From Trichostrongylus colubriformis (taxonomy: Eukaryota; Nematoda; Chromadorea; Rhabditida; Trichostrongylidae): 64,000 nucleotides of DNA. The position numbers were made by a program, and so were the translations under genes. The notes beneath the pieces were generated by a model. That model was not told the DNA's origin. It worked only from the letters and a program-made list of their open reading frames with translations, and did not search any database. Positions 12,546 to 23,110 of the stretch are shown one piece after another (position 1 is the stretch's first letter; the number at the start of each line of letters is the position of its first letter). Location of the stretch: assembly GCA_963978905.1 (NCBI GenBank), contig OZ022256.1:6493501-6557500 (forward strand). Direction: 5' to 3'.

Positions 12546-13029
12546 GGGAATTTTCGGTAACAGACGGAATTGCTTTCAGATACGCTTCCTTGTGGTACCG
12601 CCTTCCAGTCCTTTCCACTTATATGTTCTGTACCGCACCGTTCCTCTGGCACCTTTCACAATTGCTCACATTTCTCGCCCAGTGACATCTACTGCCGCGT
12701 TAACACACAGCAGAATATTTGCAGGTGCACTAAACAGGCGTTTATGCGGTGGCTCGAAGGCGGTCGTCGCACAGACCGCCCATGCCCTCGTAGGAGTAAT
12801 ATCGGAAAACCGGATGAGTAGTGAGGAGTAGCTACGCTTTGTGCTTGAAGATGGTCTGAACAGAATAGTGAGCGGTTCAACATCTCAGCAATCATGAGGG
12901 CCACCAATGTTGCAAGGCGGTGCGCCGTAGTACCGAAATCCCACAAACCAGGCAGCCTTTGTATCAAAACAACCTCAGCGGTGCCCTCAAAAGACACATA
13001 CATCCCTAGATAATACCTTGGACCCAATT
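12546..13029. other. Intergenic, no gene seen
   Basis: Nothing supported. Overlapping frames on both strands have no recognisable content. Confidence 0.4.
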
Positions 13030-13345
13030 CGGATGCCTTCCAGCCGGGGTACACCGGGAGTCGAGGATTTCTCGACAGGGGAGGGGGCATAGGTGGGGAG
13101 GGCCATTCTGCTGCTGCTGCAGAGGTCAGCGTTAGCGCTGGAATCCGAACTTTCAATAGGCAGATGACAAGTAAAGGGTGGTTTATAGCGAATCCATGTG
13201 AGGAATAGCTAAACAAATATCTTCCTGCTACAGGTCAAAATAGAATTCATAGCAATAAAACACATTGCAACTATACAATCAGGCAACAGCCACTGGTATT
13301 GTAGAGTTCAAAAAAGCGAGTGGGGTCGTACTTGGTCCCTGTGGA
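13030..13345. repeat. Partial copy of palindromic element family C
   Basis: It contains GGGAGTCGAGGATTTCTCGA, GCGAATCCATGTGAGGAA, AATAAAACACATTGCAA and TGGTATTGTAGAGTTC. The same order is seen in the fuller element at 19,825-20,465. Confidence 0.55.
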
Positions 13346-13780
13346 GGAGGGGAGTCGTACTGAAGCGGTCCATTCCCTCGACACCTGGGAGTGCCCTGCT
13401 TTCACGAGAGACAGCCCGGATGTAGGTGCGGCAGCAGTGTCTCAGAACGGTCTCCACGACTTCACCACGTCACAGCTATGGCCACCAAGCAAGATGAATC
13501 TCAAACTGCTTAACATTCCTTCCCAATTATCTTGAAGGTCGAAGCCTGCATTACTCCTCACACTTTACTCGATTCTGTAATATCCGTTGTGGCGAAAATT
13601 TTTGACGATTTACACAACAGTCACCCGCGCCCGACGATATACGCTCTCCCTCGCAGTCTTCGTGAGTGTGTATGGACCAGAGCCATTTTTACAAAATTCT
13701 AGTTTTCGTAATGAATCGTAAAAAATGTCCATTGATCATCAGCAAAATTTATGTTAGTACTTTCTTTCTAGTTGAAATGG

Positions 13781-13958
13781 TAAGGCCGCGGTAATACTTT
13801 GCGGTGCTGGCGACAGGGCGTTGCTGCATATCTCTGCGTCTTCGCTTGTGCCACCTTGTCTCGTTACCTGTGTCCTCTCTGCACCTCCCCAGTGCCACTG
13901 CGCCTCTCTGCTTGTGAACGTAGGCACACCTTTTCGGTGCAAAGTATGAACGCGGCTT
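13781..13958. mobile_element. 170-bp TIR element (family A), copy 1
   Basis: The left end GGCCGCGGTAATACTTTGCG is mirrored by the right end GTGCAAAGTATGAACGCGGC, flanked on both sides by TAA-like bases. The interior has the family's twice-used GTGCCAC..CT/GCCTC motif. It has no coding capacity. Copies lie at 32.8, 36.5, 38.2, 42.5, 46.2, 50.7, 55.3 and 57.1 kb. Confidence 0.75.
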
Positions 13959-14095
13959 AAGGCTCTGAAAAGTGGTCAATATTTTTGCCGCTCGCTGTGT
14001 GAGCATAGCGCGTATGCAGAGTGGTCGACGGTGTGCACATGATTTGTCGCCTCGCCGCCGGTGCCGGCGCCGATGCCACAAAGTATGAACGAGGA
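13959..14095. repeat. Half of a family-A-related palindrome
   Basis: CATGATTTGTCGCC..GCCGGTGCCGGCG followed by CACAAAGTATGAACGAGG resembles the right halves of the larger palindromes at about 36,900-37,060 and 54,850-54,972. It abuts copy 1 of the 170-bp family. Confidence 0.5.
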
Positions 14096-14306
14096 AAGTG
14101 ATCCCTTTTCTTGTATAACTATACTTCCTGCTTTCTTCAGAAAACCTAAACAGGCATTCTCCTAACTTTTCCCTGATATCACTATAAACTGCACTGCGCT
14201 CATGCGTATTTGTGTGGTGCTAGTCATGACGTTGTGGGCCATTGTAAATAGAAGTGCACTCAGGCGTGCAACACGTAAATAAATAGACACATTATTTGTC
14301 ATCGAA

Positions 14307-14312
14307 TTTATT
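14307..14312 (-). terminator. Polyadenylation signal of gene 1
   Basis: AATAAA on the minus strand, about 220 bases past the gene 1 stop codon. It is the first clear hexamer downstream. The sequence from here to 14,534 is the presumed 3' UTR. Confidence 0.6.
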
Positions 14313-14534
14313 TAATTGAGCATAAATTAAAAATTAATTTCAATGTGTACAGACAACAAAAAACGATAGCGTGATGTCACTGAGATGTGATGAATGGCGT
14401 AGTGGCAGAACGTGGTACACGCGCTTTCTATAAACCGTACTGCGATCTCGCCACCAAATAGTCAGGTAGTCAATCATACAACGCTCATGACGAGTTGAGA
14501 ATCATTGTAGATATCCTTTTTCTATCAAATATGT

Positions 14535-17500
14535 CTAATGGTACTTCTTCTTATTTTTGTATCCGGCTTCTTGAGGAGGACTGGGCTGTAATAAAGGTTA
14601 GCATTAGCAAGAAGCTTAAAATTTAAGTCAACAGGCGGATTTATAAATGAGACTTACCGGGCTGGTAACAACGTCATTGTAATCTCCTCCATTCTCTTGA
14701 TTGACATCTCCATCTTCTTCCTCCTCAACCACTTCTACTTCTTCATATCCATCTTCTTCTGGAGCAGCAGTTTGTGTGGGTGGCTGATATGGGGCAGGTG
14801 TTTGAGCGGGTGGAACGTATGGTGCTGGGGTCTGTGCTGGAGGCTCGTAAGGAGCAGGGGTCTGCCTGGGAGGCTCGTATGGTGCAGGAGTTTGTGCTGG
14901 AGGCTCGTATGGTGCAGGAGTTTGTGCTGGAGGCTCGTATGGTGCTGGGGTCTGCGCTGGAGGCTCGTATGGTGCTGGGGTCTGCGCTGGAGGCTCGTAT
15001 GGGGCGGGTGTCTGGGCTGGTGGAACGTATGGAGCAGGGGTCTGTGCTGGTGGAACGTATGGGGCAGGAGTTTGTGGGGCGGGCGCAAATGGAGCTGGAG
15101 TCTCAGCCGGTTGAGGTGCGATTGGCTCGCTTGTCTCTTCTGCAGGTTGCTCCTCGTCCTCTTCGTATTCTACTTCATCATATTCGCTTGCTGGCTGTGG
15201 TGGAGAGGTACCACTGACGACTGGTGGTGCAGGAGCTGGTGCCGGAGCCACTTGATTGGTTGGTGCAGGCTGAGCTTCTTCGACTTGCGTCGCTGGTTCG
15301 TCAATCGTTGGGGCTGGCTCGACAAGGGTTGGTTGTTGTGGAGCAGGTTGTACTGGTGCAGGCTCGTTAGTCTGGACTTGAGCTGGGCCTTGGTACTCTG
15401 ATCCGCTGGTCTAAATTAGGACTAATTATATATCATTCGCATAGTAAATGCAGCGACTACTGACCTGTTGGCTACCAACACTGGTCTGAACCTCGTTAAC
15501 GTTGTCGGAACTATCGACAAGTTGTCCTGCCGGTGCGGGTGCTGGCTGAACTTGCTGTTCTGGCGCGATCTGGGCTATTTGTCCTTGTCCGTAGTTACCT
15601 CCTTGAGCACTTGCTCCGGTGTCAGAATACGCTCCTCCTCCTTGTGTTGGACCACCTCCGATCTGAAATGCTGCCGTACCCGCAGCGTAAATGCCAAAAA
15701 TTGGACTTCAACTTACCGGACCATTGTATGCAGCTTGTCCTCCTCCTTGTACACCTGAGTATCCACCGCTAGGGCCACCGCCATAACCGCCACCACCGCT
15801 AGGAGCGCCTCCGTAGGATCCGCCACCGCTAGGAGCGCCTCCATAGGATCCGCCACCGCTAGGAGCACCGCCGTATGATCCTCCATATCCACCGCCTCCT
15901 CCACCACCGTATGAGGGTGGTGGTGGTGGTGGTGGTGGTGGGGGTGGGGGTGGGGGTGGCGGTGGCGGTGGGGGAGGTGGTGGTGCATATCCAACTGGTG
16001 CTCGTGGGTAGCTTGCACCGGATGAGGCATATCTGAAAAAGTTAATTCGTCAGTGATAGATCCAGAACTGCCATTTCCATTTTTTTCGATCTCGTCTCGC
16101 TTCTCCTAAATGTGCTCTATACCCACATGACGTGAACAAAGCCCCGCTGAATTCGCGAGGAGGAAGATCGTATCTGATTGCGCGGAATTTCCATCAGCTG
16201 GTACCTTTCGTGTATGTGTACGTGTGTACGTTTCATTAAGCATGTGTCGGTGAGTGTACAGACGAGTTTTTCAAGATGATGGCTGTCGCCACTGAATAGC
16301 AAATCGAATCGGCTGAGATCGCCGCCGATGGGAGGTGGTGGCACACCTCAAGAACCGGGCACATCACCATCGTATACGGATCGCGGAGATCAGCCGCAAT
16401 GACTAAGAAACTTCGACGAAACCAGATAGAAACATGCGGTCCTCTTGTTTTGATCGTTGAGCTACTATGGCTTAGGATATTGATTCCCATCATAATTTTC
16501 ACGCAATTTTCAAATGTGTTAAAATTACTTTTTTTGGTGCTCTGCATACAAAAACATGCTCTCTGAAGTAAGGAGCTGTAAGGAAAGATGGAAAATAAAG
16601 ATCAAATACCTACACATCAATCATTTTTCGCTTTCACAGTTGGTAATAACTTTCGGTCGCAGTTTCTATTTCTCCACCTTTTTATCAGATGATTACTGTA
16701 TTGTGCTACTGCATTACATTAGACAATCTCGAAAAGTGTTTCCAATGAAAAAGTTAAGTTTTTGGTCTTTGAATGTTACTTCATTTGCCAAAATTGTGAT
16801 TAATCACATGACTGCAGTGACTTGCACTGTGGAATGAATGTGATATCACATATCACCACAGTCATAGCACGTCCTCGCTGTTTGAGGGTCAGATCAAGGT
16901 GGGTCAACCATTTCTGCTCCACGTCCAGCAACTGGGTAGGATAAGGAACGTAGCAGCAGCGAGTCATTCAGATATAAATCTGCTTACTCATTTCATGAAG
17001 TGTTAAGGTATAAAATTAAATAAATTGCTTTATTTCAGGCTTGAGAAATTTGCTGGACGCCAAGAGCTCGCCCATAGACTCAAGATTTTTTCGCACTAAT
17101 TTGTGGAACTTTTGATTCTTTTGAAAATAAAATTTGAAGCCTCACATTGTTCTTTACACATGTAGATTGGCATGAGGCTGCGGGACAGAACAATACTCGG
17201 AAAATTCTAATTAAATTTTCCATGGGAAAAGAAGAGTGATTGTTCAACGAAAAAGAACCTGATTTTGATATTTTTTTGATTTTTGATGCTCATTTTCGCC
17301 ACAGCCCGCGATTTGAGAGTTGTTAAGAATTCCTACGAACGCGCATAGGGAAGGTACAAGCCGATCGGTAGGAAGCACAGCACCATTATCGTGTGGACAC
17401 TATTGTAGTGTTATCTATTTGACTACTTATGCTAACAAAAAATGGCTGCAGGGTCTTCCTCTAACGTGTGAAGTTGATAGGCAACTTTTTTTTCAGATAA

Positions 17501-18732
17501 AAGTGAAGAGTATCATATTGTGGCTGGTCTCTACATGACCGTGCCACACATTCCCTTTCATCCGAACCGGATCCTGGATCAATGCCAGCCAATAATGGCA
17601 TCTGGAAACAGTTTGGTTAATGAAATTACTTGGGGGACTTGGCCGACGCTCAGTGATCTTATCCACCTAGTGGGCTGGTGTACCATTGCCCCGACTGCTG
17701 AGGAGAGGAAAATTTACATAAGCTGCTCTTAATCCAGGATCTGATCTCGGTCTCTGTTATTGGGATGGTGCCACTTCTGTTTCGGCTTTTGAAATATACG
17801 GAAAGAAGTGGCCTGGCAGAAGAATCGCACATTTTCTTTTTTGACGAGTTGAGATGATGGATGTCTTTTCAATGCTTCTCAATGAACTACGTTCCCTAAC
17901 CAGTAATGCCAGTAGTTTCGAAGACAAGGACAGAACAAAGCAATCGATTGTCATTTGTAAGGAAACCTATTGTGTCGTTCACTCTGGGAAATATTACATA
18001 AAATATTCCATGAGTGTAGTCCGGAGTTTCCACCGTAAAATAGATTATTCGCCATGAATTATAAGGATCAAGTACTCTTCCAGACCTCGTGGGTCCCCCT
18101 CCCCTTCCAGGCCTGTGTACCTCATGCTGGTGTAATTATAAGGATAATGTTTAATTACAAGATTTTATTCCAATATGTGCCGCTGCTTTGGAAAATATCA
18201 TATAATTACTTCTATGAGTATAGGTGGGGCTTTCACCGTAGAATAGATTATTCGCCAGGAATTATAAAGAATATATGACAGGAACTATAAGATACAAAGA
18301 CTCTTCTGGACCTTTTTCTGGACCACATGAGCCCCCCCCCCTTCCTAGGCCTCAGTACCCATGGTGATATAATGATGTAATTATGAGATTAATCTTATTC
18401 CAATGATGGCAGTATTGCTGGCTGGTGAGGATACTAGAGGAACAGGGATAATTAAGCCTTGAAAATTAGCAAAATGTTGAGTCATGAAACTGTAATGCCG
18501 AGTTAGGCACTAGTCGATTGTTCTTCATGTCGTCAAAATCCTTCAATAAAAAAACCGGTTCAAAAAAATTTCTAATAAATATTGCTCACCCTACACCGCC
18601 TCCTCCACTACAAGATGGTGCTGCTGAAACGCAAGACGGTTGGCTAGATGGGCAGCATTGTGAGCCGCCGCCTCCACCAATACAAGCCAATGAGGGTGCC
18701 GCCAAAAGCGAGAATATCAACAACTGAAACAT
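14535..18732 (-). CDS. Gene 1: secreted Pro/Gly-rich low-complexity protein, five exons
   Basis: Exons in transcript order: 18,732-18,590; 16,032-15,717; 15,662-15,465; 15,410-14,658; 14,585-14,535. They total 1,461 nt, or 486 residues plus stop. Exon 1 begins MFQLLIFSLLAAPSLAC, a signal peptide, then a Gly run and a Cys-rich segment (Cys 17, 26, 27, 34, 41) that ends with two bases of a Gly codon; exon 2 supplies the third base, so the frame joins exactly. Exon 2 has about 20 prolines, then Gly/Ser/Tyr repeats. Exon 3 is Gln/Gly/Pro-rich. Exon 4 has an acidic Tyr-rich patch, eleven 10-residue repeats and a Glu/Asp run. Exon 5 encodes a basic tail ending GYKNKKKYH. Splice sites are good (GTGAGC/TTTTTCAG, GTAAGTTG/ATTTCAG, GTCAGT/AATTTAG, GTAAGTCT/TTATTACAG). 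Introns are 2,557, 54, 54 and 72 bp. No catalytic domain. The composition fits a cuticle, pharyngeal-lining or surface-coat structural protein (inference). The Gly-then-Cys-pair start recalls nematode ground-like protein N-termini, but no ground-like domain follows. Confidence 0.85.
14775..15104 (-). repeat. Eleven tandem 30-bp units encoding a 10-residue repeat
   Basis: Exactly 330 bp encode eleven units of consensus QTPAPYEPPA; variants end FAPAP, YVPPA, YEPPR and YQPPT. Central copies are nearly identical at the DNA level and outer copies diverge, as expected from unequal exchange or slippage in the middle of an array. Unit length is a multiple of three, so copy-number change keeps the frame. 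The regular Tyr spacing would suit cross-linking in an extracellular matrix (inference). Confidence 0.95.
15760..15990 (-). repeat. Polyproline and GGAPSGGGSY coding repeats in gene 1 exon 2
   Basis: On the coding strand about 60 bases of CCA/CCG/CCC codons give an uninterrupted run of about 20 prolines. GGT/GGA codons follow, then three copies of a 30-bp unit encoding GGAPSGGGSY. The minus-strand frame shown by phase joining is the only one giving this ordered composition; another frame reads as His/Pro/Leu noise. Confidence 0.85.
16033..18589 (-). other. Gene 1 intron 1 (2.56 kb)
   Basis: Bounded by donor GTGAGC after the signal-peptide exon and acceptor AACTTTTTCAG before the Pro-rich exon. 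It is AT-rich, with no supported coding sequence. Its upstream part, near exon 1, holds a tandem duplication at 17,983-18,427. It is far larger than the gene's other introns and may contain regulatory sequence, though none could be identified. Confidence 0.75.
17983..18427. repeat. Two diverged tandem copies of a 205-240 bp unit in gene 1 intron 1
   Basis: Both copies contain, in order, a GAAAATATC/GAAATATTAC segment, (T)TTTCACCGTA(A/G)AATAGA with GATTATTCGCCA, a C-rich CCCCC..CTTCC..AGGCCT segment, and a GGTGTAATTA-like segment then TTATTCCAATATG/ATG. Unit 1 is about 17,983-18,189 and unit 2 about 18,190-18,427. Confidence 0.75.
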
Positions 18733-19824
18733 GACGTCATCATCATTAACATTCCTCACCACTTAATTCGTTAATGAAAAAGCAACCGACCGTGACCATA
18801 GCTATGGCAGTGATATGCTGAAATAGCTATGCCTACGCGAAGCTTAAGTATACCGTCGATGGGCGGGCTTTAGGCTAACGGTTGCGCGCGCTACGCTGCG
18901 AGAAGGTGAGGATGTTCGAAGAATCGGAATCACAACACATATACATACATGGAGACAGAGATTAATCGCACCAGATAACACACTTTCATACGGATCAGAT
19001 GAGCTAAGAGAACCTGCCAAAGAAAACTTGGGTTATCGCTAATGTGAATGAAGTTCTTCGGGTCATTCGTCTGCAAAGGGGAAAGTCACGAAGTGAAAAG
19101 TGAATCTCACCCGTGGAAAAAGCAGACCCAGTCACAGGATAGGCCAATGGGCTCGTGGCCTAGCAGCATCTTCTTTTTACTTCAATTTTCGCTGCTGGAT
19201 ATGTAGTTATCTACTAAATCCTGTACAGTTTACTTTCATGGGATACAACTACGAGTTATTTCTGGAAAGCTCCTGTTCTTATGCGCGAATGGGGCGCTCA
19301 ATCAGGTTTTGAAGAGTCCTTCACTTCCTCACCTGTATGGACAAATGAAGAGTGTAATCAAATAAAAGAAGCGACTGGTAAACAATAAGCGAAGATTGTT
19401 TTTAGTCATAAATTATTATTTATTGCATTTTGTCGTGCGTTTGAATTTTTCTAGGCATTCTATAAAAAGAGGGATTTGCTTGGGCATACAGCAAGCATTA
19501 TCGTTTTGTCTGCCTTGACGATCCTACTGAACGAAACAGTTATGAAGTCCTGTGAAATGATTTAGTAGGCCAAGCGATATTCTCTCGATTCGTTGCGCCT
19601 TCCAGAAAGTTCCTGAAGGAAGCCTGAAAGCAGAGCGTAAAGTGGAGACCTTTTAGTTGCTCCGCTATCGGGGTACAGCGAAAATCGAGCATTCCTTGAC
19701 AGTAAGTCGTATCTCACCGGACAGACGTCGCCAGCAGTCAACTCAGCCACTGAAGCGTGCAGTTACATAGAAGTGGTGCTAGGATAGTAGTAGCGCCCGA
19801 ATGCAAGTTTTTCAACGCGAATTT
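18733..19824. other. Upstream flank of gene 1
   Basis: This holds the gene 1 promoter if transcription starts near the first exon. No TATA box or clear trans-splice acceptor was identified: the bases just before the ATG (GATGATGACGTC) are not a TTTCAG site. A piece near 19,735-19,800 matches the inner part of the 250-bp repeat family. No other gene seen. Confidence 0.45.
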
Positions 19825-20465
19825 GACCACCAGGGTATACCGGTAGTCGAGGATTCCTCGACAAGGGGGGGGGGGAGATAGTATTTGACCGGACAGGACT
19901 GTGGGGTCGTCCCTGCAGTGTTCAACGATGAGCTCTAAAATTTTGATTTCTAATGAGTAAATGAGAGGCGGACGATATTTCACAGCGAACCTATGTGGAA
20001 ATAATTCCTTTTACTTCAGGTGAGGCTACATAACAATAAAACACATTGCAAAGGACATTCCTAGCTGTCGAGAGAAATAGCCGCCTCGATACTATTCTCC
20101 TCCTCTACTGGAACGAAATACGACCCCTCCCCTTTTTTGACCACTACAATACCAATAACTGTTGGTAGATTGTATGGTTGCAAGGTGTTTTATTGCTATG
20201 TATTCTTACTTGAAGCAAAAATATATTTATTTAATTATATTAGTGAATAATACTATTATCAATTATATTTATGTATTTAGTTCATATATTTATTTCCTCA
20301 CATGGGTTCGCTGTGAAATACCTTGCGCTTCTTATCTGCTTATTGAAAGTTTAGATTCTGGTTCTTATCGTTGATCTCTGTAGGTACGACCCCCCTCCTG
20401 CCCGGTCAAATACGACCCCTTGTCGAGGAATTCTCGACCACCGGTTCCATGATTGCAACTACAAT
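19825..20465. mobile_element. Palindromic element family C, full copy
   Basis: The outer ends pair (GACCACCAGGGTATACCGGTAGTCGAGGA against TCGAGGAATTCTCGACCACCGG). Inner segments also pair (TTTCACAGCGAACCTATGTG against CACATGGGTTCGCTGTGAAA; ACAATAAAACACATTGCAA against TTGCAAGGTGTTTTATTG). The element is about 640 bp with an AT-rich centre and no open frame. A half copy lies at 13,030-13,345. Confidence 0.7.
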
Positions 20466-20829
20466 ACAATCTGGCGACGGTTACTGGTAATGTAGAGGTA
20501 AAAAAGGGGTGAGACGGCCATTTCCCTCACCTCTGAGAATGCCTGTCCGCTATCTTCACTTCAGACATTATCACTATTAAGAGTGTGGACTGGTCATTCC
20601 TTTGGATTTGAAAGTATTTCAAGAAGATCGTCCAGAGCAGGATCTGGCATGGGTTGAGGATATTCTCTGCGGGGAGCCGCACCATGAGATGAATATGAAG
20701 GTGTCATTTTGGATTGAAAAGAAGAGGTTCTATAGAAAAGGCAAAATCTTCTAGGAATCCTGAACAGGATACTCTGTCGTGTAGGTGTCATACACCATGT
20801 ATTTTTTATTATAAAGTTTAAAGTTTATA

Positions 20830-21105
20830 AAGTTTTTGGCGTTATTCAATCCCTTCCTGGGATGCTCCGCACATTCTAGTTCCATTCGGAATCGTGGTGG
20901 CTGGTGAATGTGATGTGGCCTATACAATGACTTGCGGTGGTCAGCCGATGTACAAGTCAGTGCTTTTATCCTCCCAGACAAGTCTGGTACCGATTTGCCG
21001 ACCCCAGAGGGATGGAAGGTTTGGTTGGCTTGGGCGTGCGGATGCGGGATTTGATCCCCGCACCGTGAAACTGGGGTGCGCGTGTCACTACTCCACCTCC
21101 CTATT
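20830..21105 (+). repeat. Dispersed tRNA-like (SINE-like) repeat, copy 4
   Basis: The best preserved copy: GCGTTATTCAATCCCTTCC, TTCCATTCGGAATCGTGG, CCCAGACAAGTCTGGTACC, GATGGAAGGTTTGG and GATGCGGGATTTGATCCCCG. The last segment resembles a pol III B box inside a short stem. The last 60 bp (GTGCGCGTGTCACTACTCC) are shared with other copies. Confidence 0.65.
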
Positions 21106-21774
21106 TTTATTATACTATAGTATAACCAATCACTACGCAACAATCAGGAATTATCGGCAAAAAAAAAACGAGGGTCGTCCCCAAAAATGTGGCTCAACGC
21201 AGTGTTTGACGCTGGTCTAGCGATTAGAAAATAGCAAGAGATTTTGGACTACTTGAGATTTTCAAGTAGTCCAAAAAGCGGCTTTTTGTCTCTCAAGGAT
21301 TTTTGCTTTATGCTAGAAGTTTGCCTTTTCATGTTTTCATAAGCAGAATATGAAAAAATAGTTTCCAGAACTAACTGATCCTCCTTTATCATTATTCAAG
21401 CTTCAAAAACATCTACCCGCGGTAGCCAAAACATTGAAATATGTGAAATAGCTGAAGTGGATAGGCTGAGAATGACTGGGAAATGACCGAAGAGCAAAAG
21501 TACAGACTGGCAAAAATATGAGATGATGTGAGAATTCGATAATTTGAAGGTCTTATAATTAAGATGACCACTTTACACAGTTGTAAAAGTCGGCACCAAA
21601 AAAGCAGAGATCCTTTTTATGTGAAGCTCAATTTCAAGCTCTATGAAGATTAGACATCTTCCGTATGATATTACGCTATATACTACCGTCATCAAAGGCA
21701 AAGGAGCAGAGAGGGGGGGGGGGGAAGTAACGAAAGCGTATTGGGAACATCATTTTTTGTAAACGAATACTAGA
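21106..21774. other. Intergenic, no gene seen
   Basis: Contains only the short perfect hairpin at 21,242-21,276 and a G tract near 21,713-21,724. Confidence 0.45.
21242..21276. repeat. Perfect 15-bp inverted repeat with 5-nt loop
   Basis: TTTTGGACTACTTGA, then GATTT, then TCAAGTAGTCCAAAA. The transcript would form a perfect 15-bp stem. It does not lie next to any gene found, and no T run suggests a pol III terminator. Confidence 0.85.
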
Positions 21775-22025
21775 GCGCAGAAGAGATAATGTACAGCGAA
21801 AATCGCATTGAAAATGCGCCTCTAAGGCGCTATCGTGATGCTAGCGCGCTTCACCTTGAACTACACGCCTCAGTGGCCGAGTTGCCTGCTGACGGCGGAA
21901 CGGAAGGCTGACGACATTGTCATTTGATGTCGTGTAGGACGAAACTGATTTTATTAGATGATGTGTAAGTGAAGCAAAAAAAGCAAGCGAAACAGTGAAA
22001 GGGAGAATAAGCAAAAAAGTAAGAA
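21775..22025 (-). repeat. Dispersed 250-bp repeat (family B), inverted copy
   Basis: In reverse complement it shows ACATCAAATGACAATGTCGTC, a GGCCACTGAGGCGTGTAGTT segment and GCGCATTTTCAATGCGATTT, matching the copy at 12.3 kb in order. Confidence 0.65.
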
Positions 22026-23034
22026 GTGTTTATGATAAAAAAAATTCAGTGACTTTATATTCGATGTCTCAGCAAGAGGCGTGCGTGCAGCTGCGGAAGC
22101 TGAACGAACTGCTAGCGTTAACCGTAGCCCTGAATTGTCCCCTCCCTGTGTTTTTAACGATTCAAAAGCAAACAGGTTTTAACATCACTTTTGCTCTTCC
22201 TGGCAAGCATTATGCTATCAAAAAGAAGGAGAAAGTTGCTTGAAAGCGGCACTGGCCTACAATCATGGAAAACTGTGCTCCTCTGAAGGTTTACGCCTTC
22301 ATTTTCAACAAAGACGAGCAAGAACTGCTAGTATACAGACTTTGCGGCGATAAGTTCTGGCAAAAAAAATCTTTAACTGATGAGTAATAGTGTTTATGAT
22401 CTCGCTCATGACTTTCGGAATAAGCCATGCACATCAGTTCCATTGAAAATTGCGATCATGTTTGGAGGCATTTGAGGGCTTTCAACAAGTATTATTGACC
22501 AGCTGCACGCGGGGCATGCCAGCGATATTCACACGGATATTCACGATATGGTATCAACCCAGAGGTCTGTGATTCGGTGTTAATGTTCGGTACACGAGAC
22601 TTCGTAAGTATTCACCCAGCCTCGTAAATTGATTTGGAAAACGTGTACCATTTCAGAACTGGTCTATAATGGTTTTGAAGCAAATTCCCGTTGTCACTAG
22701 TGCTTGTGTTGCAGTGATTCATCGAATTATCTCGAATCCAACTAGACACACTGATCTAAAAGAACAGGATTCCTTAAAAATGCAACGTACCGCACCAGGA
22801 AAGAATTTGTGACGGATCGCCCAACGGCTACACGAAGTGACATTCACTGTGAGCCGTTTCCTGTTGAATAGTGGGAGCTTATTCATGAGAAGCCCCCACG
22901 CGAATCAATTAGTTGATGTTCGGAGCTCGCGATTCACGCGACTCGCGCTATTCGAAGTGAGAGAATATGCATCGATTGAGAGATTCAGGCGATAGCGCAA
23001 TCCCAGAGGAAAGAAAAGATACGTATCACCTAGG
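22026..23034. other. Intergenic, no gene seen
   Basis: Between 22,915 and 22,995 is a GC-rich stretch (CTCGCGATTCACGCGACTCG) related to the ends of the element at 30,765-30,985. No exon recognised. Confidence 0.45.
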
Positions 23035-23110
23035 TGGAGTGTGCACCCTTATGTCATGATTCGTAACGGGCATGTCGCAAGCGAAGCAATGCCTCAATGA
23101 CCGCCTCATC
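23035..23110 (+). repeat. Fragment of TIR element also at 56.65 kb
   Basis: GTGTGCACCCTTATGTCATG followed by GCATGTCGCAAGCGAAGCAA matches the left end of the element at 56,655-56,905. The matching right end was not found here. Confidence 0.5.

Noticed and set aside
14697..15401. A 234-codon plus-strand frame rich in Trp, Leu, Arg and Cys
   Set aside because: It is the antisense of gene 1 exon 4. The Trp/Gly-rich repeats are the complement of Pro-coding units, while the minus strand has splice sites, phase continuity and a signal-peptide exon.
15713..16030. A minus-strand His/Pro/Leu-rich frame starting MPHPVQ
   Set aside because: It is out of phase with exon 1. The frame chosen gives ordered Pro and Gly/Ser/Tyr repeats and joins exactly to the signal-peptide exon.
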